Shown here in pieces: positions 1 through 8,396 of a stretch of 64,000 nt of DNA. The translations under genes were made by a program, and so were the position numbers. The notes below the pieces were generated by a model. It had not been told where the DNA came from, did no database searches, and worked only from the letters and a program-made list of their open reading frames with translations. The stretch comes from an uncultured Gammaproteobacteria bacterium (lineage in GTDB: Bacteria; Pseudomonadota; Gammaproteobacteria; HK1), in assembly GCA_958295835.1 (NCBI GenBank), contig OY282378.1:62001-126000 (forward strand), written 5' to 3'. Position 1 is the first letter of the stretch; the number at the start of each line of letters is the position of its first letter.

Positions 1-890
1 TGGATGCCCCGCCGCCGATGGAGGACTGCCGGCCGTTCGTCTCGGTGCTCGGTCTGCTGCGCGGCGCCGGTGTCCGCGCACCGGCGCTGCACGCGGCGGA
101 TGTGGAACGCGGCTTCCTGCTGCTCGACGACCTCGGATCGCGTTGCTATCTCGACGTGATCGGCAAGGCGAACGCCGACGCCCTCTACACGGATGCGTTC
201 GCGGCCTTGCTCGACATGCAGTGCCGCATCGGCCCCGGGCAGGTGCCGCCGTACGACGGTCGGAAGCTGTGTGAGGAGATGGAGCTCTTCCGGGAATGGT
301 TTCTCGCGCGCCATCTCGGAATCGAGATCGACGGCGCGCTCTCGCTCGCCCTCGACGAGACGTTCGAGGTCCTGGTGCGGGTCTGCCTGGAGCAGCCGCG
401 CGTCTTCGTCCACCGTGACTACCACTCGCGCAACCTCATGCATCTCGACGATCACAATCCCGGCGTGATCGACTTTCAGGACGCGGTGGACGGTCCGATC
501 ACCTACGATCTCGTCAGCCTGCTGCGCGACGTCTACGTCCGCTGGCCGGAGGATCGAGTCGCCGGCTGGGTCGATGCCTGCCACGACCGTGCCGTCGCAC
601 GCGGTCTCGTCGGCGTCGGCCGCGAACGGTTTCGCCGCTGGTTCGATCTCACCGGGGTCCAGCGCCACCTGAAGATCGCCGGGATCTTCGCGCGGCTGTG
701 GCATCGTGACCGCAAGCCCCGCTATCTCGACGATCTGCCACTCACGCTCGCCTATCTCGCGGAAGTCTCGCCGCGCTACCCGGAGACCGAAGCGGTCGTC
801 CGGGTGCTGGAGGAGTGCGACGTCGTGGCTCGAACGCATGCCGTGCGGCGCGAGACCCCGGCTGAAGCACGGCGTCAGCGGCGCGGATGA
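1..890 (+). CDS. amgK: N-acetylmuramate/N-acetylglucosamine anomeric kinase AmgK, 5'-truncated by window
   Basis: Cytosolic aminoglycoside-phosphotransferase-fold kinase that phosphorylates the anomeric carbon of MurNAc/GlcNAc in peptidoglycan recycling. The reading frame is open from the first base (it runs through D-A-P-P-P before the first ATG at 18), so the true start lies upstream. Counting from that ATG, the catalytic loop HRDYHSRN is at about residues 132-139 and the metal-binding IDFQD at 151-155. The C-terminal helical region is complete and the gene ends in an ATGA overlap with the uridylyltransferase that uses its product. This pairing is what separates it from other phosphotransferases of the same fold. 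Only the N-terminal lobe is partly missing. Confidence 0.85.
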   Translation, partial: DAPPPMEDCRPFVSVLGLLRGAGVRAPALHAADVERGFLLLDDLGSRCYLDVIGKANADALYTDAFAALLDMQCRIGPGQVPPYDGRKLCEEMELFREWFLARHLGIEIDGALSLALDETFEVLVRVCLEQPRVFVHRDYHSRNLMHLDDHNPGVIDFQDAVDGPITYDLVSLLRDVYVRWPEDRVAGWVDACHDRAVARGLVGVGRERFRRWFDLTGVQRHLKIAGIFARLWHRDRKPRYLDDLPLTLAYLAEVSPRYPETEAVVRVLEECDVVARTHAVRRETPAEARRQRRG

Positions 891-1564
891 AGGCGATGAT
901 CCTTGCCGCGGGCCGGGGCGAGCGCATGGGCGCCCTGACCGACCGCGTACCGAAGCCGTTGCTCGAAGTCGGCGGCCGGCCGCTCATCGAACACCAGATC
1001 CTGCGGCTCGCCGCCGCCGGCGTGCGTGACGTCGCGGTCAATCTCGCGTGGCTCGGCGACATGATCGCGATGCGGTTGGGCGACGGGTCGCGGCTCGGCG
1101 TACGCATCCGGTATTCGCGTGAACCGGAAGGCGCGCTCGATACCGGCGGAGGCATCCGCAATGCGCTGCCGCTGCTCGGCGACGAGTGGTTCATCGTCGT
1201 CAACGCCGACGTCTGGAGCGACTATCCCTTCGAGAAGCTGCAAGGCGCGGGAGCAGGCGACGCCCACGTCGTGCTCGTCGACAACCCGGCGCACCACCCG
1301 GACGGGGATTTCTCGCTCGCACCGGACGGGAAGGTCGTGGAGGCGCAACGGGATCGGCTCACGTTCAGCGGGATCGGCTGCTATCGGTCCCGGTTGTTCG
1401 CGGCCTGCCGGAGCGTGCGGTTTCCGCTCGTCGAAGCTCTGCGAGAGGCGATCGAAGCAGGGACGTTGAGCGGTGAGCACCACCGGGGAGAGTGGATCGA
1501 CGCCGGCACCCCGGAACGGCTCGAAGCACTCGATCGCAAGCTCCGCGCCCGGCGCCCGGGCTGA
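887..1564 (+). CDS. murU: N-acetylmuramate alpha-1-phosphate uridylyltransferase MurU
   Basis: Nucleotidyltransferase that joins MurNAc-1-phosphate to UTP to give UDP-MurNAc, bypassing de novo UDP-MurNAc synthesis. The N-terminal signature LAAGRGERMGALTD..PKPL lies at residues 6-25, a substrate-loop LDTGGGI at 84-90 and the metal-binding NAD at 106-108. The protein is 225 residues, the usual MurU length and shorter than glucose-1-phosphate thymidylyltransferases. The start overlaps the amgK stop (ATGA), so the two are translationally coupled. The closing segment WIDAGTPERL is typical of this group. Confidence 0.9.
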   Translation: MKAMILAAGRGERMGALTDRVPKPLLEVGGRPLIEHQILRLAAAGVRDVAVNLAWLGDMIAMRLGDGSRLGVRIRYSREPEGALDTGGGIRNALPLLGDEWFIVVNADVWSDYPFEKLQGAGAGDAHVVLVDNPAHHPDGDFSLAPDGKVVEAQRDRLTFSGIGCYRSRLFAACRSVRFPLVEALREAIEAGTLSGEHHRGEWIDAGTPERLEALDRKLRARRPG

Positions 1565-1599
1565 GGCGGCGGATCGCACTTCAGTCCGCTGCGGCTGCC

Positions 1600-1881
1600 T
1601 CACTCGGAGGTGCTCGCGGTCAGGCGATCGCGGTTCCTCTCGACGGTCTTCGCGCTGATCCCCCGCACCTGGGCAAGCTGATCGACGGAGGAGAACGCGC
1701 CGTGCCGCTCCCGATAGAGCACGATCGCCTGGGCGCGCTTGCGGCCGACTCCATGAATAGCCTCTGCAAGCACTTCCGCGCTCGCGGTGTTGATGTCGAC
1801 CTGATCGGCCGGATCGGCAGCGAACGCGAGGCTCGAGAGCCCCAACGCGACGGCCGCCACCAGATGCTTCCACATGCGCAT
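1600..1881 (-). CDS. Secreted ComEA-like helix-hairpin-helix protein
   Basis: Small exported DNA-binding protein of 93 residues. Residues 1-21 form a signal peptide ending AFA|AD. Two helix-hairpin-helix motifs follow: DINTAS..L..AIHGVGRKRAQAIV at about 29-55 and SVDQLAQVRGIS at about 65-76. The start at 1881 was chosen over an upstream in-frame ATG at 2073 because AGGAGG sits 8 bases before it and the signal peptide begins there. ComEA-type proteins bind DNA in the periplasm during uptake, but many stand-alone HhH proteins like this have untested roles. No other competence gene is nearby. Confidence 0.8.
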   Translation of the reverse strand: MRMWKHLVAAVALGLSSLAFAADPADQVDINTASAEVLAEAIHGVGRKRAQAIVLYRERHGAFSSVDQLAQVRGISAKTVERNRDRLTASTSE

Positions 1882-2038
1882 GACGATGTCCCTCCTGGTT
1901 GATGGCACGAGAGTCCGGCGCGAACCCTCGGGCCGGGCCTGCAAGAGAAGGTAATCGGTGCGAGCGGCGAGTGCGGCGGTCATCGGCGACGCCGCATGTA
2001 GGCGCACGGCGCTTCGGCGGTACGCGGATGGCGCGGGT

Positions 2039-2725
2039 TCAACTCCAGGCGTCGATAGTGGAAGGGAGCGCATCGAGGGTGCGGATCTCGGCGTCCGGCC
2101 GTGCTTCTTTCGGCCAGGGGCGTCCCTCGGGGTTCATCCACACGGTGCGCAGCCCCAGCGCAGCCGCGCCCGCGACGTCGCGCATGGGATCGTCCCCGAC
2201 GTGCACGACACTCTCCGGCGAGGCGCCGGCCGCGTTCAGCGCGCACTCGAAGATGGCGGAATCGGGCTTCGCCGCCCCCGCCTCGGCCGGCGTCACCACG
2301 AAATCGAAGTGATGTCCAATCCCGATGTGGTGCACGTCGGCGTTGCCGTTGGTAATCGCCCCGATTGCGTACCGCTGGCCGAGCGTTCCAAGCACGCGCG
2401 TCACATCGTCGAAGAGGGTGACGGTGTTGCGATGTTCCCAGAACACCCGGAACCCGGTTTCTGCGAGCCCCGACCCGTACCCCCACTCCTGCAACAGGGA
2501 TTCGAGCCACAGCCGGCGGGCGCGGGTGAGGTCGTGGCGGATCTCGGGGATCGACGCATAGTGTGCGTTCCGGTGGGCGACGAGGGCCTCGTACGAGTGG
2601 GTGTGCGCGATGTCGGGGCAGGCGTGCTCGATCCATTCGTAGAGCTTCGCCTCGGCGTTCGCGAGCACGGACCCCGATTCCCAGAGCGTGTCGTCGAGAT
2701 CGAAGGTGATGCAGGTAATGGCCAT
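2039..2725 (-). CDS. HAD-superfamily hydrolase
   Basis: Cytosolic phosphatase-like protein of 228 residues. All four HAD motifs are visible: nucleophile motif FDLDDT (D9, D11), ITNGN at about 124-128, the lysine of AAKPD (K153), and GDDPMRD at 177-183. The helical cap between motifs I and II places it in the subfamily I group that includes YjjG/HAD-IA phosphatases; the substrate cannot be read from sequence. Start ATG at 2725. It lies on the minus strand between the ComEA-like gene and the alkyltransferase-like gene; whether they are co-transcribed is not clear. Confidence 0.85.
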   Translation of the reverse strand: MAITCITFDLDDTLWESGSVLANAEAKLYEWIEHACPDIAHTHSYEALVAHRNAHYASIPEIRHDLTRARRLWLESLLQEWGYGSGLAETGFRVFWEHRNTVTLFDDVTRVLGTLGQRYAIGAITNGNADVHHIGIGHHFDFVVTPAEAGAAKPDSAIFECALNAAGASPESVVHVGDDPMRDVAGAAALGLRTVWMNPEGRPWPKEARPDAEIRTLDALPSTIDAWS

Positions 2726-2820
2726 CGCGGCGCCATTGTAGTCCGCCCCTGAGCAGGACGATCGGCCGGACCTGCCGCCGGCGTGCGGCGGCACCGAATC
2801 TCCGGCCCGGGCGCCCTCGA

Positions 2821-3282
2821 TCACCTCCGGCGCCGCCGTTCCGCCGAGCGTGGCCGAGGCGCCGGATGGAACCCGTGCTGATCGATCCAGTCGATGTCGG
2901 GGCCGTCCCAGCCGACCGTGTCGAAGTCGATACGCCCCGCCGCGTCGAACAGGACGCCTTCGGCTTCGAGAGCCTGGCGTTGGCGGGAGGTTCCCCCACC
3001 ACCGCTGCGTTCGCTCAAGGCGCCGGTGCGATTCAGCACCCGCTGCCACGGTACGGCCCGATCGATTCCGGAAAGTGCCGCCAATGCGTAGCCGACCATT
3101 CGCGCCGAAGAGTGGCCCTCGATCGCCGCGATCTGCCCGTACGTGGCGACCCTGCCGCGGGGAATCTGCCGGACGATTGCGTAAATCCGCGGGTATCTGC
3201 CGGCTTCGCGCAACGAATCGCGCCGGTCTTCCGATGAATCGGCCAAGCCCAGGTCCCCGGGCCGGTGTCGTGTCGATGTCAC
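2821..3282 (-). CDS. Alkyltransferase-like protein (MGMT-type DNA-binding domain, no catalytic Cys)
   Basis: A 153-residue member of the ATL group of the O6-methylguanine methyltransferase family. The DNA-binding wing IPRGRVATYGQ is at 40-50 and the arginine-finger motif RMVGYAL at 61-67. The PCHRV active site of MGMT is PWQRV here (78-82), with Trp in place of Cys, which is the hallmark of ATL proteins. Members bind O6-alkylguanine and hand it to nucleotide excision repair rather than repairing it directly. The start is GTG at 3282, overlapping the stop of the upstream gene (GTGA), with GGAG in front. The final part is rich in Arg and extends past the usual domain end. Confidence 0.85.
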   Translation of the reverse strand: MTSTRHRPGDLGLADSSEDRRDSLREAGRYPRIYAIVRQIPRGRVATYGQIAAIEGHSSARMVGYALAALSGIDRAVPWQRVLNRTGALSERSGGGGTSRQRQALEAEGVLFDAAGRIDFDTVGWDGPDIDWIDQHGFHPAPRPRSAERRRRR

Positions 3283-3527
3283 TCCATCTCCAGGGCGCGG
3301 CGCAGCGCGTCCAGATCGAGAAAGAAATGGCAGACTTCGAGCGAGCCATGGACCAGGACGGGCACCCTTGCGCCGTAGCGGGCGGCGAGTGCCGGCGAGG
3401 TGTCGACATCGACACGTTCGATCTCGAATCCGAACGCCGTCTTCCACTCCGAGAGCACGGACACCATGTCATCGCAGAGGTGGCAGCCGGCCCGTTCGTA
3501 CACCGTCAACAGATGTGCCGGAGTCAT
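3279..3527 (-). CDS. Glutaredoxin-like small thioredoxin-fold protein
   Basis: An 82-residue thioredoxin-fold protein with a CxxC site, ERAGCHLCDD (C15, C18), followed by VDVDTSPALAARYGARVPVL, which resembles the cis-Pro region of the glutaredoxin-like DUF836 family. The size is right for that family. Its stop overlaps the GTG of the alkyltransferase-like gene, so the two form a small operon. A redox role is likely, but the partner is unknown. Confidence 0.75.
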   Translation of the reverse strand: MTPAHLLTVYERAGCHLCDDMVSVLSEWKTAFGFEIERVDVDTSPALAARYGARVPVLVHGSLEVCHFFLDLDALRRALEME

Positions 3528-3577
3528 GGTCGCTGGCCCATGCCGAACCTTCCTGTGGTGGCCTCGGCAATTATGGC

Positions 3578-3583
3578 TATACT
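3578..3583 (+). promoter_or_regulatory. Possible sigma70 -10 element (TATACT) upstream of bactofilin
   Basis: TATACT matches five of six bases of the -10 consensus and sits about 95 bases before the bactofilin start, in a short AT-richer patch between divergent genes. No convincing -35 hexamer is seen at the right distance, so this is a weak call. Confidence 0.3.
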
Positions 3584-3678
3584 CTCATCCGTATGCCGGC
3601 CTGTTGTCCCGGTTGATGCTGAAGCTCTTCCCGTCGGTCCAGGATTCCCGACACCGAACCCGGCCAAGGAGACCCGCG

Positions 3679-4182
3679 ATGTTCAACAAGAGAAACGAAC
3701 CCGTCGTATCGAGCGGTTCGGCGGACAGCCGCCGCGAACCTTCAAGCCTGAGAGCCGATCCGCCCCCTCCGGCAGCATCCCGAAAGGGTGAGACCTCCGT
3801 TATCGGGGCGTCACTTCTCGTCCAGGGCGACGTGACCGGCGAGGAAGATCTGGTCGTTCATGGCCGCGTCGAAGGAAGCATTTCACTCAAGCAGAACCTC
3901 GTGACCGTCGGCACGGATGGTCATGTGAACGCCACCGTCACCGCGCAGAGCATCAAGGTCGAGGGGACCGTGGAGGGCGAGCTGCGCGGCCGGGAGCAGG
4001 TCGTCGTCGCCCAGACAGGCAGCGTCAGCGGCAACATCGTGACGCCCCGGGTCACCCTCGAGGATGGATGCCGCTTCAAGGGGTCCATCGACATGGAGGG
4101 AGCGGATGCCGGCGGCACCGGCAAGGTGACCGACATCATGCTCGGCGCATCCCTGGCCGATGAATCCGGGAATGCGAGCTGA
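3679..4182 (+). CDS. Bactofilin (polymer-forming cytoskeletal protein)
   Basis: A 167-residue bactofilin. A polar, proline-containing N-terminal tail (1-38) leads into the right-handed beta-helix at about 39-140, seen as the repeating pattern of short hydrophobic strands with glycine turns (GDVTGEEDLVVHGRVEGSIS, then VEGTVEGELRG). Bactofilins assemble nucleotide-free filaments at the inner membrane and place cell-wall enzymes. The ATG at 3679 was chosen because AAGGAGA precedes it and the upstream in-frame sequence looks like intergenic DNA. Its 3' end overlaps the next gene, which may be a functional partner. Confidence 0.9.
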   Translation: MFNKRNEPVVSSGSADSRREPSSLRADPPPPAASRKGETSVIGASLLVQGDVTGEEDLVVHGRVEGSISLKQNLVTVGTDGHVNATVTAQSIKVEGTVEGELRGREQVVVAQTGSVSGNIVTPRVTLEDGCRFKGSIDMEGADAGGTGKVTDIMLGASLADESGNAS

Positions 4183-4828
4183 TCAGACCCGGTTGGCGGG
4201 GAGCACCATCTCACGGCCCGCGTTCGGCCGCACGGCCGACCCCCTCTCGTCGGAGATGGTGCTCAAGGCGCCGGGTCTCGAGCTGGTCGCGCAGCAAATC
4301 GCCGGCTCCCGGCGTTCGGACATTCTCGATCTCGGCTCGCCGTGCCGGGCGAACGTCGACTACCTGTCGCAGTTTCCATGCACGCTCCACATCGGGGATA
4401 TGGCGCGGGCGCTGGCCGACGATCCCGAGATGTCCGCACCGGAGGAAGAACGTGACGTCGAGGGCGTGATCGAGCGGCTGATCTCGTACAAGGACGACAT
4501 CCACTTCGATGCGATTTTCGTCTGGGACCTCTTCGATTACCTCGATGTAGCGACGATCCGCGCGATCACGCGCCGGGTAGGACACTACTGCCGCACCGGG
4601 ACGCTCCTGTACCTGACGACGTCGAACGGGGAGACGATTCCGGACGAGCCCGGAAGATTCACGCTCATGGACGAGCAACATTTTCGTTTCGAGCGCGTGG
4701 GCACGGACACACGTAGCGGCATGAAGCACTCCCCGCGCGGACTGGAACGGATCATGCCGGGGTTCCACCTCCTGCATTCCTTCCTGCTCGGGCACCAGAT
4801 GCAGGACTACCTCTTCATCCACGACTGA
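4160..4828 (+). CDS. Methyltransferase-like protein, function unknown
   Basis: A 222-residue protein with the outline of a Rossmann-type SAM methyltransferase: DILDLGSPCRANVDYL looks like motif I, DAIFVWDLFDYL like motif IV and GTLLYLTTSNGE like the following strand. The glycine-rich GxGxG of motif I is replaced by GSPCRAN, so SAM binding is uncertain. The start overlaps the bactofilin gene by 23 bases; an in-frame ATG at 4172 is the alternative. Overlap with bactofilin suggests a link to morphogenesis, but that is inference. Confidence 0.6.
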   Translation: MNPGMRADQTRLAGSTISRPAFGRTADPLSSEMVLKAPGLELVAQQIAGSRRSDILDLGSPCRANVDYLSQFPCTLHIGDMARALADDPEMSAPEEERDVEGVIERLISYKDDIHFDAIFVWDLFDYLDVATIRAITRRVGHYCRTGTLLYLTTSNGETIPDEPGRFTLMDEQHFRFERVGTDTRSGMKHSPRGLERIMPGFHLLHSFLLGHQMQDYLFIHD

Positions 4829-4864
4829 GCGGGACGTCTGCCCGCCGAGCCGCCGGAGGACTCA

Positions 4865-6184
4865 TCATCGTGAGCCTTCGGGGCGCCTGCGTTTCTCGTC
4901 GTTGCGCACTGCGCCGGTCATCCGCGCGAGATCGCGGTCGGTCTGGTCCCGCATCGACGTGTAGAGCTGGCCCGACGTGAACTGCCCGCCCGGCGACACG
5001 ATGATCGGCCGCTGCTGTGTCTTGGGTTTGGGGGCGCGGCGGACCATGCGGTAGAGGGCGAACACTCCGAGCGCCCCGTGAACGCAGGCATTGACGATGA
5101 ACAGGGTGGACTGCCCGAACATTTCCATCAGATTCGACGTGAGCACGGGACCGGCGGACGCGCCGAGGCCGTACGCGATCAGCAGTCCGCTCGCAGTCTG
5201 CGCGAGCCTGTTGGAAGGCGCGAAATCGTTGGCGTGGGCAGTGCACATGGAGTACACGGTGGACGACAGGCCGCCGTAGGCGACGACGAGCACGATCGTG
5301 CCCGTGAAGCTCCCGCCGGCCGTTCCGGTGATGATCCAGACGCCGAAGGAGGCCGCCGCGGTTCCGAGTGCCACGCCTGCCAGCACGGTACGGCGGTCGA
5401 TCCGATCCGAGAGCCGGCCCATCGGCCATTGCAGCAGCAGGCCTCCGATGATTCCCGCCGCCATGAACGTCGAGGTCTGGGCCACGGTGAAACCCTCGCC
5501 GTAGGCGAACACCGGCGCGAGCCCCTGGAAGTTCGTGTTGACGATGCCCGCTGCCGTTGCGCCGAGCAAACCGAGCGGCGAGAGCCTCCACAGGTCGGGC
5601 ATGCTGGCGCGTTCCGGTGGCGAAGGCCGCGGTGCGCTCGCTCGCGTGAGCAGCACCGGAACGAGGGCGAGCGAGTAGATGATGGATGCGACGCAGAAGA
5701 GCTCGAACTCGGCAGGATCGCCCAACGGAAGAATGAACTGCCCGCAACCCGCGGCCAGATAGGTGGTGATCATGTAGAACGCCATCACCTGTCCGCGGGT
5801 CTGGTTGGTGCAGCGCTCGTTGAGCCAGCTCTCGGTGGCCACGATCATGCCGGCCATGCAGAATCCACCGACGAACCGCATCGCCGCCCAGGCGACATGG
5901 TCGATCACCAGGATGATGCCGAGTGCGGAGACGGACATGATGGAGGCGAACGCCGCGAAGGCGCGGATGTGTCCCACTGCCGCCACCACGCGTACCGCCT
6001 GGATTCCGCCCGCGAGCAGGCCAAGGAAGTAGGCGGCCACGATCAGCCCGGCCACCGAGGTCGAGAAATTCTCGATCTGCGTACGCAGTCCGATGAGCGT
6101 CCCGAACAGCCCGTTCGCGAGCAGCAGCAATCCGTACGACGAGAGGAGCGCCGCGACGGAGGAGAGGGTTTGGCGAACGAGCAC
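4865..6184 (-). CDS. Major facilitator superfamily transporter
   Basis: A 439-residue inner-membrane protein with about twelve hydrophobic segments, starting with a long first helix after MLVRQTLSS. The MFS signature between helices 2 and 3 is degenerate. MGRLSDRIDRRTVLAG matches the repeated motif A between helices 8 and 9. Its arrangement (a helix-rich N half with FVGGFCMAGMIVATESWLN) resembles the YcaD-type group of uncharacterised MFS proteins. The soluble tail after about residue 395 is charged. The substrate cannot be told. Confidence 0.85.
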   Translation of the reverse strand: MLVRQTLSSVAALLSSYGLLLLANGLFGTLIGLRTQIENFSTSVAGLIVAAYFLGLLAGGIQAVRVVAAVGHIRAFAAFASIMSVSALGIILVIDHVAWAAMRFVGGFCMAGMIVATESWLNERCTNQTRGQVMAFYMITTYLAAGCGQFILPLGDPAEFELFCVASIIYSLALVPVLLTRASAPRPSPPERASMPDLWRLSPLGLLGATAAGIVNTNFQGLAPVFAYGEGFTVAQTSTFMAAGIIGGLLLQWPMGRLSDRIDRRTVLAGVALGTAAASFGVWIITGTAGGSFTGTIVLVVAYGGLSSTVYSMCTAHANDFAPSNRLAQTASGLLIAYGLGASAGPVLTSNLMEMFGQSTLFIVNACVHGALGVFALYRMVRRAPKPKTQQRPIIVSPGGQFTSGQLYTSMRDQTDRDLARMTGAVRNDEKRRRPEGSR

Positions 6185-6244
6185 CGGGCGGCGTTGGATC
6201 AGAGACGCGTTCGCGTCGCGTCAGCGTCGATGGTAGTGCATCGG

Positions 6245-6433
6245 TACGCGGGGAGCGAGCCGCACGGTGGTGTTGTCCTGATGACCGATCTGCCGGATAT
6301 CCGGCCGGGCGACCGCGTCCTCGACGCAGGCATCGGGCTCGGCTGCCAGACCGCGGTGCTCGCCGGCCTCGGGTCGAAGATCCGCAGTGCCGGAATCATC
6401 GAGGCGCTCGCGCCGGGCGCGCCGGGCCGGCTC
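6245..6433 (+). pseudogene. pcm: Remnant of protein-L-isoaspartate O-methyltransferase
   Basis: A plus-strand frame here reads GSEPH..VVLMTDLPDI, then RPGDRVLDAGIGLGCQTAVL, then AGLGSKI...IEALAP. This follows the PCMT core ([36 protein letters not shown]) closely enough to be a decayed copy of the SAM-binding motif I region. There is no plausible start, and neither the N-terminal nor the C-terminal part of the family is present. Glycines of motif I are partly lost. It overlaps the 3' end of the minus-strand gene that follows. Recognised by eye only. Confidence 0.55.
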
Positions 6434-7010
6434 CTGCCGTGTTCTCGACGGGATGCGGGTCGAAGCCCAGGGACGCGGCGACTTCGCCGGAATCGATACG
6501 CCCGACCCGCACCCGGATGCCTCCGTGGTCGAGCCGGAGCTCCGGCTCCGCCCCCGGCGGGCTCGCGACGAACGTGGCCACGAATTCGTCTTCCGCCTGC
6601 TTGCCGTGGACATCGACGAGCCGATCGGCGAGCGCCGTCAGGTCGCGGTCGTCCACGATGCCGGGGCCGGGCTCGCCGACCAGGATCAACGTACCGGCCT
6701 CGTCGATCCACGCGCTGTCGACGGCACCGCAATCACGGCCGGTGTGGGTGACGAGCGCTCCTCGTCCGTCGAGCGAGTAGACCCAGGGAGTGTACGCGAG
6801 ATCGACGAACACCCGCTGCGGTCCGTTCTGGAAGAACCATCGGCCATGGTGGTCCGCTGCATAGTTGCGGGAGATGAAATCGACGGCGGCGCGATTCGGA
6901 ATCATGTCGCCTTTCAGCCTCCAGGCGCCTCGCCGGTCGAGCGACAGCCATCCCCACACGGCCGGCACGTTCGGCCATTTCGCCATCGCGCGGATGACCA
7001 TCTCGTCCAT
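6396..7010 (-). CDS. Conserved hypothetical protein with KWPNVPAVWGWLSLDRRG motif
   Basis: A 204-residue soluble protein. Its first 150 residues are a conserved proteobacterial family of unknown function, marked by AMAKWPNVPAVWGWLSLD at about 8-25, a WFFQNGPQRVFVDL segment and a later LGFDPHP. No catalytic motif or membrane segment is seen. The last 15 residues (AGAGPARPARAPR) are low-complexity and overlap a decayed pcm fragment on the other strand, so the C-terminus may have been altered by that rearrangement. No operon partner on the same strand. Confidence 0.7.
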   Translation of the reverse strand: MDEMVIRAMAKWPNVPAVWGWLSLDRRGAWRLKGDMIPNRAAVDFISRNYAADHHGRWFFQNGPQRVFVDLAYTPWVYSLDGRGALVTHTGRDCGAVDSAWIDEAGTLILVGEPGPGIVDDRDLTALADRLVDVHGKQAEDEFVATFVASPPGAEPELRLDHGGIRVRVGRIDSGEVAASLGFDPHPVENTAGAGPARPARAPR

Positions 7011-7079
7011 GTCAGCGGTTCACGGCGACGAGCCGCATTCTCGATGGTAAGGTGCGGCCATGGCCAGGAGCATCGATCG

Positions 7080-7691
7080 ATGAGTATGGTGACGCCGAAG
7101 GATGTGCTGTCGTTCTGGTTCCAGGACGCGACGCAGAGCCCCGAGGCGTTGCAGCGCCGCAGCGCGGTCTGGTTTCGCAGTGACCCCGCGTTCGACCGTG
7201 AATGCGCGACCCGGTTCACCGCCTTGCTCGCGGAAGCGGCGCGCGGTGTCCTGGGCAGTTGGGGCGAGACGCCGCGCGGGCGGCTGGCCCTGGTGGTTCT
7301 CCTCGATCAGGTGCCGCGCAACATCCATCGTGGCTCACCGGCCGCCTTCATGCACGATGCGCAGGCTGCCTCCCACTGTGTCGCCGGCATCGAGTCCGGG
7401 CAGGACCGCTCCCTGCATCCGGTCGAGCGCATCTTTCTGTACATGCCGCTCCAGCATGCGGAGGACATCGATCTCCAGCGCCGATCGATCGAACGGTTCG
7501 AATCGCTCGCGGCCGAGGCGGGCGACGTCTGGCGCGGCTACCTTGCCGAGAACGTGCGCTACGCCCGCGAGCATCACGACATCATCGAACGATTCGGCCG
7601 TTTCCCGCACCGCAATCGTGTCCTCGGCCGGGAATCCACCGGGGAAGAGCTGCGGTATCTGGCCGATGGAGCACCGACGTTCGGTCAATGA
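7080..7691 (+). CDS. DUF924 family protein
   Basis: A 203-residue all-helical cytosolic protein of the DUF924 family, whose fold resembles TPR proteins and whose role is unknown. The family markers are clear: VLSFWF near the start, WF(R) with a Phe-Asp dipeptide, LVVLLDQVPRNIHRG..AAF in the middle, and ERIFLYMPLQHAED followed by RFGRFPHRN near the end. The ATG at 7080 has AGGAG 10 bases before it; a second ATG two codons later is possible. It lies upstream of the cupin gene on the same strand. Confidence 0.9.
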   Translation: MSMVTPKDVLSFWFQDATQSPEALQRRSAVWFRSDPAFDRECATRFTALLAEAARGVLGSWGETPRGRLALVVLLDQVPRNIHRGSPAAFMHDAQAASHCVAGIESGQDRSLHPVERIFLYMPLQHAEDIDLQRRSIERFESLAAEAGDVWRGYLAENVRYAREHHDIIERFGRFPHRNRVLGRESTGEELRYLADGAPTFGQ

Positions 7692-7852
7692 CGGGTTCGG
7701 CCGAAGGCGAAGGAGTGTCTCGGGGCGTCCGACCTTCCGGAAGCATCATCGATGGTTGGTGGGCCTTCAGCGACCGGTCGGCGGCGAGACGGCGCCGGCT
7801 CGACGTGCCATGATCGGCCTCCCACCCCCTCGATGCGACGAGAGAGATCGAT

Positions 7853-8260
7853 ATGGCAAAGCAATGGGATTTCGTCCACGCGAAGGCGGACGACGCCACC
7901 TGGACGCCCGGATTGCGGGAGATCTTCGACTACCGCGATCTCGGTATCGAGGACGGCACCCGGGGTGACTATGTCGCGCACATCATCAAGGCCAACGGGA
8001 AGACGATGCAGGACGAGGTCCAGCAGTGGCACGTTCACGACTGTGACTTCCAGCTCGTGCTGGTGCTGAACGGCTGGGCGGAGTTCGAGTACGAAGGGCA
8101 GGGCGTGCATCGGATCCGGAAGGGCGACTGCATCCTGCAGCCGCCACGGATTCGGCATCGCGAGATCGCATGCTCGGAGGACTTCGAAGTGCTGGAGGTC
8201 GTCTCCCCGGCGAGCTTCGGGACCCGGATCGTCGAAGATCCGCAAGAGGCCGCGGCCTGA
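7853..8260 (+). CDS. Cupin-domain protein
   Basis: A 135-residue single-domain cupin. Motif 1 reads WHVHDCDFQLVLVLNG (59-74), giving H60 and H62 as metal ligands, with Gln at 67 where most cupins have Glu. Motif 2 reads GDCILQPPRIRHRE (91-104) with H102. Three histidines could still hold a metal. Such stand-alone cupins act as small dioxygenases, isomerases or ligand-binding proteins; which applies cannot be decided. It follows the DUF924 gene after 160 bases without a clear gene. Confidence 0.8.
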   Translation: MAKQWDFVHAKADDATWTPGLREIFDYRDLGIEDGTRGDYVAHIIKANGKTMQDEVQQWHVHDCDFQLVLVLNGWAEFEYEGQGVHRIRKGDCILQPPRIRHREIACSEDFEVLEVVSPASFGTRIVEDPQEAAA

Positions 8261-8396
8261 GCGACACGGGGTCGAGCACGGCGGAAATCGAGCCGCGTTC
8301 AGGCCTTTCGACCGGAAGTGCCCGCGGCTCGAGCGAGCCATGGATCGGTCACGGCGGCCGTTCGGCGATCGAGCGGTCCGGGCGGACGCGACGGCG

